Shown here: positions 35,287 through 43,989 of the stretch, piece by piece | Layout: each line of letters starts with the position of its first letter | How positions within the stretch are numbered: the stretch's first letter is position 1 | Assembly (NCBI GenBank): GCA_964059195.1 | Contig: CAXKWD010000002.1 | Coordinates: forward strand, 51,548,923-51,612,922 | Reading direction: 5' to 3' | DNA length: 64,000 nt | From: Ectobius pallidus | Taxonomy: Eukaryota; Arthropoda; Insecta; Blattodea; Ectobiidae | Program-made: the position numbers and the translations under genes | The notes under the pieces: generated by a model | What the model was told of the DNA's origin: nothing | Database searches by the model: none | Seen by the model: the letters and a program-made list of their open reading frames with translations, nothing else

Positions 35287-35734
35287 CAGTGGCGTAGGGA
35301 AGGGGGTCTAGGGGGTCCGGATATCGCCCCAAAATCAAAACCTAAAATTCTATTGTTATTTAAGCTCCATTTTGTAAAATATTTAATTATTTTATTTAAT
35401 AATAAAATACTGAACTTGTAAATGTAACCCTATTATTTATACTGTTAGTTTTTTTTTACTTTACTTTTCTTATAAATAATAATAAGTGTTATAACTTAGG
35501 AAACAATTTCTTGTTGAAGTTTGCATATCTCAGAGTATAATAAACAAATTTGCTAACTGATTTTTCAGTGCTAAAATAGGGTAAAATGTGATTTTCATTA
35601 GTTCAATTTTTAAACATTTTCCGGGGGTGGACCCTCGTACCTGTCTTCCTTGGGGGGTATTCCATATCCCCAACCCTCCCCCCCCCCCCGGCACTTTCGA
35701 CCCTCCCCGAAATTACTTTCTGGCTACGCCACTG
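35287..35734. mobile_element. hAT MITE (448 bp) with 8 bp TSD
   Basis: Both ends begin CAGTGGCGTAG, the right one read inverted, with G-runs inside the left and C-runs inside the right. ATTATAGT is duplicated exactly (35279-35286, 35735-35742). It shares its tips with the 4.5 kb element at 52822-57307. It lies only 64 bp past the TSD of the preceding hAT. Confidence 0.9.
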
Positions 35735-35742
35735 ATTATAGT

Positions 35743-36206
35743 AAATACCCAGCTGCAAATAATATAACCCTGAGCCAGCAATATAAAGCAAAAGTTAGAA
35801 TTACTGGTCGAAACTCAGGTCTACTATTATGGAGTGGTGCGATCCAGTGATCACTTTGTTAAGATACAAATTAGTGGAAATGTTATCTCCAAATCATTTT
35901 TAAAATTACATTTCAGTAACAATATCATTCAGTCAATCAAGATATAAATTAGCGGAACTTCAGCTTTTGAATCACCAAATAATAGGCTATAACATTCACT
36001 TTAGTAATAATATCTTTCATATTAGCGGAAAGATAGCTTTAAAGTCCCCAAATCATTAAACAATCAATTTATTAACAGTATCATTCAGATATAAAATTAG
36101 AGAAAGGATAAGTTATGTGGGGTAAACAGATTGGGCATTCATTCTCGCATAGTGTGTAATATGAAGGGGGTAACGGTTATCACTGCTAAATACAATACAG
36201 GTCAAG
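35743..36206. other. AT-rich non-coding stretch
   Basis: Weak repeats of a TTAGCGGAA-type word near 35868-36025. No exon recognised. Confidence 0.4.
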
Positions 36207-36489
36207 TGATCCCTATACAGGCCCAGAGGGTTCCTCGAGGTTGAGGCTCCCAGACTTTGGACATTCGGAACATGAAGGTGGCAAGGTTGTCAGACTTACG
36301 CACCGGGCTCCTTTACCCCCAGGATTGCTCCTTGTACTCATTTCTGTTAAGAGGCTGAGTCGACCCCAGGACCATAGTGCCACCAGAAAAGGATTAGGCC
36401 GATTGAAAATTCTCAACTCATCGGGAATCGAACCCGCGACCTTCCGGTTTGTAGCGCAGCGTCTCAACCACTACGCTACGGCACACCCC
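36207..36489 (-). mobile_element. SINE family B
   Basis: Minus-strand landmarks match the copy at 23401-23694: GGGTGTGCCGTAGCGTAGTG (A-box region), GCGGGTTCGATTCCCGATGA (B box), CTAATCCTTTTCTGGTGGCA, GTCGACTCAGCCTCTTAACA and CCTGTATAGGGA at the 3' end. The tRNA-like head is well preserved. The target duplication is uncertain (AAATACAATA at the left, AAATTCAAAATA at the right). The 120-codon and 84-codon ORFs over it are SINE sequence. Confidence 0.85.
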
Positions 36490-37485
36490 CAAATTCAAAA
36501 TAAATATAGAGCCCAATGTCCATCGCTATTACCTTTACCGGTAGGTATGTCGTGCAGGAATACCAGAGGAAAGCTTAAAAACTTTGGGGGATACAGGGAA
36601 TGATATCAGATGGGGTAGCAAGGAGGAAAAAATATTATTTGTATGTACAAATGTGAAATAAAGTTGCAAAGTTTAGATGTTGGAAATATCGCAGCCTTTG
36701 ATTAGTATGAACGCTATCTAAACGGTGATTAAGATTTTTGCATTAGCATTTCTACAAATAAAAAAAATAATGGCTAAAATAGGTTTTGCCCGTAGTAGGC
36801 CTACTTAATTTTCTGTGGATATGGGCCTACTTTAGCTTATGTTTGCATTTGTAACATTTATGAACCATGTTAGTTGTCAACAATATATTACCTCGAATAC
36901 TAAGAGAAGTAGTCATTTATTATATTACAGCACTTTTAGAGCCAGGTGAGAAATGTTCTGTTAAAGTCGAACGATGTAACCTCGAGGAGGTGTTCGTGTT
37001 ATAAGCGTTTTGAAACTGTAAGTAATTAAGTGCGAGTGAAAACAAATTGAACCTGTTTCTCCGGGTGCCAGCAGCCTCCCAAAATTCACAAACATGCATA
37101 CAAACGGAAGAGAAAGTAACGAATGCCAATATTTGTTTATCATCTGAAATAATGGGGAGATGAGAGCAATAAACTCCGTGCTCTGCTATTGTTAGCACTT
37201 CACTTTCATCTGCTGTGAACCCAAGCACTGATGGTGAGGATATCCTGTGTAGAGATCTTCTCTCTTCTTTCTCTAAAGAAGTGTTAATTTCACTTATAGC
37301 TGCCAGCTACAAGAACACTAATATTAACCTACGGGTCTATAGGAATTAATATTAGTTTTGAGAGAGATTCGCGTATGTTGGTACAAGTATATTTTTATAC
37401 ATGGTAGAAGTAGTATATTCTCTGCAAATCAAATGAGCCATATATAACATTAAAATGTATATAAAACCTATTTTGCATCTTGTAA
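36490..37485. other. AT-rich non-coding stretch
   Basis: No exon recognised. A 102-codon minus-strand ORF (36920-37228) shows no domain. Confidence 0.4.
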
Positions 37486-38514
37486 TCTAATATATAAAGT
37501 CGAATGTGTGTTTGTGGGTATGTATGTATGTATGTATGTATGTATGTATGTATGTATGTATGTATGTTTGTTCCTTATACAAATCCACATTTCTTCACCA
37601 ATTTGTACAAAATTTTGCACACATACCCAGTTAAGCCCGGGAAGTAACGCGGTCAACATTAAAATTGTAATAAATCAGTCCTTCCCTTGAAAATTATATA
37701 ATTTCTGAGAATATTATACTAAAAACAATGAAATGCTGTTCAGTTCACATGACAACCGTGTATTGTTTACTTTGATAACATTGGGCCTTGGCAACTGGAC
37801 TTTAACGAATTATGATTGAATCGATGCAATATATTGGCGAAAATAATTACTGAAAAATGAATTACACGAAAATAAAGCACAGTGTGATGCAGTCACACAA
37901 CTTTCTCTACTCTAGACATAAGAAATATTTTCTCACTTCACATTTTGATGTAGAATAAGAGGTCGTATTGCAGGTACAACTTAAGTGTGTGAGTATGCTT
38001 TATCAGAAGTCGGTAAATAGTCAGTTATCCACAGCTGTAGGCTTTTTATTAGTTGAGATTTATCATAGGCCCTAAGAATGGGATGGAACATTTTGAGTCC
38101 TATGCTCGCAGTGTATTATGTACCGGGTTTTAGGGGAGGAAAGTATGAAAGTGATACTGCATTTCTCTTTTATCTCATCCCTGAAACGGTTGTAGGTAAC
38201 ATGAGAATGAGAAATAAAATTTTCCGTCAAGTCAATACAATCTTATGTAATTTATGTTTCTTCTTATTTCAACCCCTCCCAGGCATGATGTGTAGAAGCA
38301 ACGGAATGCAGCATTCGACATCCTCTATGAGCCATAAAAAGCTATATCTAGCGTTTTCTGATGGAATAGTTTGATAAATCTTTTTCTTCATTTCAAGTTT
38401 TACATACATATTATAGGCTATAAGGACCTAGAGTTTCAAAATCGAAAGTCCTCCATAAGTTAATTTCAAATTACAAAATACAAAGCCCGGGCGACGCCGG
38501 GCCTTTTCAGCTAG
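37486..38514 (+). mobile_element. Non-autonomous Helitron (1029 bp)
   Basis: It begins TCTAATATATAAAGTCGAAT after an A and ends with the hairpin GCCCGG-GCGACG-CCGGGC, then CTTTTCAGCTAG before a T, fitting Helitron ends (TC, 3' hairpin, CTRR, A/T insertion). A TGTA-type tetranucleotide tract (about 37517-37567) sits near the 5' end, followed by CACATTTCTTCACCAATTTG and AAAATTTTGCACACATACCC, the style of many non-autonomous Helitrons. No Rep/helicase. Confidence 0.8.
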
Positions 38515-38539
38515 TTAAGTATATGGTTAAAGAGATATT

Positions 38540-38671
38540 TAGATTATTAGTCTCTGCAGATCTGCGTACAATTGCTTAACTATCTCTGTTACCTGACTTA
38601 TAATTTTAAGTTTATGTGTATTTCTGTATTTCTTGACGTTGTCTATAGCTTTGTAAGCTCAATGGCAATAA

Positions 38672-38708
<37 letters not shown>
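38540..38708 (+). mobile_element. LINE-like 3' tail ending in ATT repeats
   Basis: The segment TTCTTGACGTTGTCTATAGC, then TTTGTAAGCTCAATGGCAAT, then AAATTATTATT runs into about 12 ATT units. It has the look of the 3' end of a LINE whose tail is an ATT microsatellite. Only the last ~170 bp is present, consistent with 5' truncation. Confidence 0.55.
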
Positions 38709-38710
<2 letters not shown>

Positions 38711-40245
38711 AACAACAACCCACCGCCAATGTGACCTGTCTGTCACTCGTACGAAACAAACAGTACCTAATGGAAGATCCTTGCCTTAACGAAGCACAAA
38801 TACGTGGAATATGTGATTAAAGTAATAATTTTTGTATTTATTTTGCACGAAAACTAAAAGATCCTCTTTTCTGTAATGCCTAATAATGCCTGAAAAATCC
38901 TTTTCCTCTCAATAATCTTGCTTCTGACAGTTACTTGGAAAATAAATAACTTGATTGAAAACCCGCAAAGGAAAAACGTATTATGTGCTGATGTGAAAAA
39001 AAAAACAATATGGACAGTGCTTAGCAAATTTAGGAACAAGATAAGTTTTATCGAGGAAAAGCTCATTTGGGACAAAAATGGTATTTGGATTTTCTGTTTG
39101 TTTCTACCCAAGAAACCATCAGTTCTAAAGCGTCTTGGATAGAAATAATACGGACTGCAGAGGAGTCTTAACTGGGTATTTTGTAATATGGATCCGAAAA
39201 ATTCACGGAATTAATTTACTAGCTGATTTGGTTTTCATAATGCTAATGATGTCCATGATTGCAAGGACAACCGATTCATAGATTACTGGATTAGATGTCC
39301 CGTCCTATGGCAAGCGATATCGCCCGATCTGTCGTTTTTAACTTATGTGGTCACATGAAGTCTTTGCTGTATGAATTTACGGTAAGGAAAAATGTTGACT
39401 TGGTTCCTACCTGTACGGTTGTACTATAATATACACCAGGAATATCTGAGAGAAGACGACAAAATATAAGCATGTACTGATATTGTCAGTGGCCAGCTAT
39501 GAACATTTACTGTGGTATTTTAGTAATCGCTGTGAAGTTTGATTTCTTATGGGTATAAGAAATTAAAGCTGTACAAAATCTCTATACACGAAAATTGTTT
39601 CCTTTAGAAAATAGGATATTTTACATTACTTGACAATATATCATGAAGAATTAAACTTTGGAAAATATGGCACAAATCAATGTAAAACACTTAGTGAAAA
39701 TATACTTACATTGCAAAAAAATATATATACCGAGAGGACCCGCGGAAACCAATAAGTTATTGTACAGTACACAATTTATTTTACTTTTATTGTGGATTTG
39801 GGCTCGAGAAATTTCACTGAATGTTGTAATCCTGACGACACATTTCTACAGTAATGGATGTAAGCAACTGCAATAGTAATAATTATATGAGTATGGTATG
39901 TGCGAAGTGGAGATGGAATTCTCGGAGGCTGGGAAGCAGGAAGGTCTGATTAAAATTTCAAGAGGCTTGGGTTTGACTGCACGAGAGAGGAATGGGTATG
40001 AGCAAGGCACAGGAAGGTGCTCCACACACTCTGCCTGCATACGCAATGTGGGCTATACTTCATCATCTCACATTTCATTACCTGTATAGCTATGTCAGCT
40101 GTTCCATAATCTGGCTACTACACAATCAGAAAAATCAAATAACTTTTCCGTTTTAATATAGATAAACATAATTAGGCCTATATCACCATATTTAGCTTTA
40201 CTTATTATGAGGTGGATTAATTTCCAACAGCACTTCAACCATGAT
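38709..40245. other. AT-rich non-coding stretch
   Basis: No exon or element ends recognised. Short ORFs only. Confidence 0.4.
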
Positions 40246-40255
40246 TCATGATAAT

Positions 40256-40262
40256 AATGATG

Positions 40263-40336
<74 letters not shown>
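40256..40336 (+). repeat. AAT microsatellite
   Basis: About 25 AAT/ATA units, mostly perfect. The poly-Asn and poly-Tyr ORFs across it are artefacts. Confidence 0.95.
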
Positions 40337-41110
40337 CTCTCAACTGTAATTGAACACGAAGTCAAAATTTATTGGGACAAGCCAATCTGCGCGAAGATCT
40401 CTATCCGTCAAAAGAAAGACATTCTTAGATGTCACACTATTTCCCTGTAATGTTTTATAATATTACTTTATTCTAATGTCATTATAGAAGTATGGTGCCC
40501 CATTCCAAACCCCCATGTACAAAGATTTGAAACAGTGGTCATATAACCAACTTACAATAAGCATAGACCTATATAACCAAGTATTACAAATTTATTTTTA
40601 AAGTGTTGCAAAAAAAGTTACACTTATCTGGATCAACATAGAGGAACCGATAAATGTTTCCTAGTAATTTTATGAGCAGCCTTAACAATTCGAAAATATA
40701 ACAACAATAATAAAATACCACAAGTGAGGTAAGCAATATTAACAACGTAACTTTATGTAAGTAGAACGGTTATGTTATGGTCATTCGGACAGGAGAATTA
40801 TCAAAAGACAACCGTATAGCAGGAATATGAATCCTGGCCAAAGAAAAGTCATTTATCTGGTTTATAGATTTTGTTCTATCTTTGCACTTTTTTCCCGATC
40901 TTCATGATTTAGTTCATTTTACCTTTTTGTTATATCTTGTAACTAGCTTGGTGGGCCCGTCACAGAATTCCGGGCTTCTAGAATAAATGACAATTTATGA
41001 AAAAATAAAGAGGCACCTGGTAATTCACGTTCGTTTGCCCTAAGTAATTGTTTAATTCGACCGTTCCACCTGTTTATTTCTTACTTCACCCACGATTTTA
41101 TTTATTTTAT
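40337..41110. other. AT-rich non-coding stretch
   Basis: Nothing recognised. Confidence 0.4.
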
Positions 41111-41126
41111 TAACTTTATTCTCAAT

Positions 41127-41426
41127 GGGGGTACGCCGTAGCATAGTGGTTGAGGCATGCGCTACAAAGCGGAAGGTTTCGGGTTCGATCCCCGATGAAG
41201 TCGGATTTTTTCAATTAGCCTAATCCTTCTGGTGGCACTATGGCCCTGGGGTCGACTCAGCCTCTAACAGAAATGAGTACCAGGAGCAATCATGGGGGTA
41301 ATGGCGGCCGGTACGTAAGGCTGACAACCTTACCATCTTCACGCCCGAATGTCTAAAATCTGGAGGCCTCAATCTCCTGGAGCTTGCTGGGTCTCCATGG
41401 CCTGTATAGGGAACACTTTACTTTTT
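41127..41426 (+). mobile_element. SINE family B with 12 bp TSD
   Basis: This plus-strand copy has the A-box region GTACGCCGTAGCATAGTGGT, B box GGGTTCGATCCCCGATGAAG, and landmarks CTAATCCTTCTGGTGGCAC, GGGGTCGACTCAGCCTCTAA and CATGGCCTGTATAGGGAACA. TTTATTCTCAAT is duplicated exactly (41115-41126, 41427-41438). It is one of the better-preserved family members, with both Pol III boxes intact. Confidence 0.9.
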
Positions 41427-41452
41427 TTTATTCTCAATAGCATGTCATATCT

Positions 41453-41455
<3 letters not shown>

Positions 41456-41515
<60 letters not shown>
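41456..41515 (+). repeat. CT dinucleotide microsatellite
   Basis: A CT run of roughly 28 units just 3' of the family B SINE. Confidence 0.95.
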
Positions 41516-41517
<2 letters not shown>

Positions 41518-42385
41518 CCAACGTCCTTCTCTATTGTTTTTATCATTATTGATATATTTAAGCGATGCTCTTTTTATCCAGTTTGCTATGGCAACCCAGC
41601 AAGGCCATCTTCAATTAATTTCACAATTGAATACGGTCTACACGGAAATACGAGCTCAAATACTATTTCACATTGGGATCTCTGACGTAATTGTATTTGT
41701 GTAACCGTTTACAAAATAGTCCCATTTCTGATTTGCCAGATTTTATCTCCTTTTTTCGGTCGAAAACATAAGGATATTAATTTAATTTTTAATTTCCAAA
41801 CAAAAACAACAATGTGAACAAGATTTCTATGTTAATAAATCCTTCTGAATAACAAATAACTAAATAATGATTCAGCCTAGATGAATGCATGACATAAGCC
41901 CATATAAACAAACACTCATTACACTGGGTAAATAATTAAACTAAGATAAGATAACCCCATCTTAGTTGATATTTCGTAAAATTTTTGAGGATTTCACACA
42001 AGTCCTGATGAAACGGGTTCTTGATGTTATTAACGAGTTATCAGAGCAGCTGATTTGCGTTCACATGCAGGAAATACACGGAGGATTAACACAGCATCCC
42101 CTGACAAAAGCGCCGCCTGTATTCAATTGCATTGTCAATCGGAAACTAGGTCATCGCCATGACAACAGCCATCAGATTTACGTTTAACATTGCACTGATC
42201 TACGTCATTTATGTTCACAGTGACAATGCTGCTTGTATACTGATAAACATACTCGTACGCTTTAAGGGTACCCAGAATGTCAGGAATTATGAAAACATGG
42301 ATTGTTTTAACCGAGGCTCACGATGAAACCTAATCACTAGAGTAAAAAAATTGATGATTTTGCATCATTTTTTATATATTGAAAC
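41516..42385. other. AT-rich non-coding stretch
   Basis: No exon recognised. It ends in an AT dinucleotide tract (42386-42411) that merges with the LTR start. Confidence 0.4.
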
Positions 42386-42404
42386 TGTATATATATATAT
42401 ATAT

Positions 42405-43422
42405 ATATATACATATATATTCATAGGTAATTAATATCATAACTTTAAGAGTACATACTAAATAATATTATAACAGAATGTTGGAAGAGTTTGCAAGACC
42501 AACCCTTTAGCCAGGAGATTGAAATTTACACACTAATCTTTTTAACAATACGAAGTCACAAGTAATAACCACTCAAGCGAAACTTCGCATTTCTAAAGAT
42601 CTCAGCTAGAAGTCCTGAAAGTGGACTTTCCTAAGATGTTCAACTTAGCTAAAGTCACGAAAGTTGTATATTAGAAAACTGTCACAAACCTAATTGAAAT
42701 TCTCAGAAATAAGGCAATTGACCTGAGTGGCTTTTCCAGTAGGACGTACCAAGTCCGTCTCACTCACACCAAAAGGCGATGACGTGGACAAATGAAAATT
42801 CACTTAAAATATTTCAACCAATAATAACTTATTAAGAGTATGGAGAAGGGAGGATAGTTTACGCCCTTCTGACAGAGCTACAGAGAGACCTAGCTAAAAC
42901 TAACATAACTTGCTATATATCCTCCGCCGAGGATACACGGGTATTTTTCTAAGGCTATTATGGCAAGATAGCACCTAGGAGTACTATCTACATTAAAGTA
43001 ACAATGTAGTAGATATAATAACGTATAAACCGAGTGTTGTGTATAAGCTGTTTTGTAACTTTTATTCTGTGTTCTGTTAAAACTTTCGACGTACTTTGAA
43101 TTGTTGAATAAATCATCGAAATTCCTTTTAACATTATCAATTAGTATCATTGTGTGAGAGCATGTATGGAGACGAAATACCTAAATTCCTATTACAGTCA
43201 ACTTTCAGAGGTATTTTGTCCTATACGAACTGGAACCAGCTACAACACGCCCGAGATCTCATGCGATTCCTGGACTACGTCACCTCTACAAGATCAACAT
43301 CAAAGGTATGGACCAAGGAATATTAACCTTCACATGGACCTTCGATCCTATCCTTTTGGCGCCCATTAACCGAATTCCATTCAGATGAACGTTTCCCAGC
43401 TACCGACCCAGTTTCCGTTACA
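42405..43422 (+). repeat. 5' long terminal repeat (~1018 bp)
   Basis: It matches 46973-47990 at a constant offset of 4568 bp; I saw no mismatch when reading them side by side. It ends GTTTCCGTTACA, i.e. in CA as LTRs usually do. The 5' edge is unclear, because shared sequence begins within an AT microsatellite and no TG start is visible in the shared part. It carries an AATAAA signal at 43107-43112. The 86- and 71-codon ORFs recur in both LTRs and are not genes. Confidence 0.85.
43107..43112 (+). promoter_or_regulatory. Polyadenylation signal in 5' LTR
   Basis: AATAAA in TTGTTGAATAAATCATCG. The same hexamer is in the 3' LTR at 47675-47680, where it would end the element transcript. Confidence 0.6.
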
Positions 43423-43619
43423 AATGGCTCCCACCGTGGTTTTGCATCGACACCAGTACCTCTCCGCAATGATACGGATTCCATCTCAAATGGCACCCAA
43501 CATGGTTTACCTCGAATCCAGTACCTCCCTGCAATTATACGGCTTCCATCACAAATAACACCCAACGTGGTTAAAGTCGAAGCCAGGACTTCTATAATTG
43601 AAACTGATTCCAGTACAAA
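43357..43619 (+). repeat. ~66 bp tandem repeats bearing PBS-like motifs
   Basis: Units start at 43357 (TGGCGCCCATTAACCG), 43425 (TGGCTCCCACCGTGG), 43491 (TGGCACCCAACATGG) and 43556 (TAACACCCAACGTGG), 68, 66 and 65 bp apart. Each ends in a pyrimidine/purine-mixed stretch and CAAA. The first unit is inside the LTR and recurs in the 3' LTR at 47925; the others are internal. The LTR boundary therefore falls exactly between unit 1 and unit 2. Confidence 0.75.
43425..43440 (+). promoter_or_regulatory. Candidate tRNA primer-binding site
   Basis: TGGCTCCCACCGTGG begins 2 nt after the LTR's terminal CA, the usual distance in Ty3-like elements, and begins TGG, the complement of a tRNA CCA end. The matching tRNA was not identified. 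Confidence 0.55.
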
Positions 43620-43989
43620 TACCAAGTTACAGAATATATAACAGAATATTACCTAAGCTATACAAGCACCGGTCTTATCGATTGCGCGGGATTACTACAC
43701 CTCAACAGTGCACTGGATTAAAGCACCAACACGGCAACAGTGACCTGCTACAACATCCCCCAACATCAACATCATCACGACCTCGCGGACGACACCATTC
43801 CAGGAAGCGGTCCCAGGCCAACTCATCTCTACAAGTACATCACCTGCAAAATATTGTAATCGCAGTGAGTCTTAAAATTTGAGTATGAATGTTGCATTTT
43901 TTATATGTTATTGTTGTATATAAAATCCTTTTTGTAATTATCAAATGTTATTGCATAGCTTTCGTGTAATTCATTATAAAACTAAAGAT

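Noticed and set aside
36241..36603. 120-codon ORF with proline-rich start
   Set aside because: It is translation of SINE family B sequence.
37468..37690. Repetitive ORFs rich in Tyr/Met/Cys or Thr/His
   Set aside because: They read through the TGTA microsatellite of a Helitron.
40095..40450. Poly-Tyr and poly-Asn ORFs
   Set aside because: Microsatellite translation; the same holds at 16820-17065 and 58686-58992.
42890..43369. 86- and 71-codon ORFs repeated at 47458-47937
   Set aside because: They lie in both LTRs and have no domain; duplication is explained by the LTRs.
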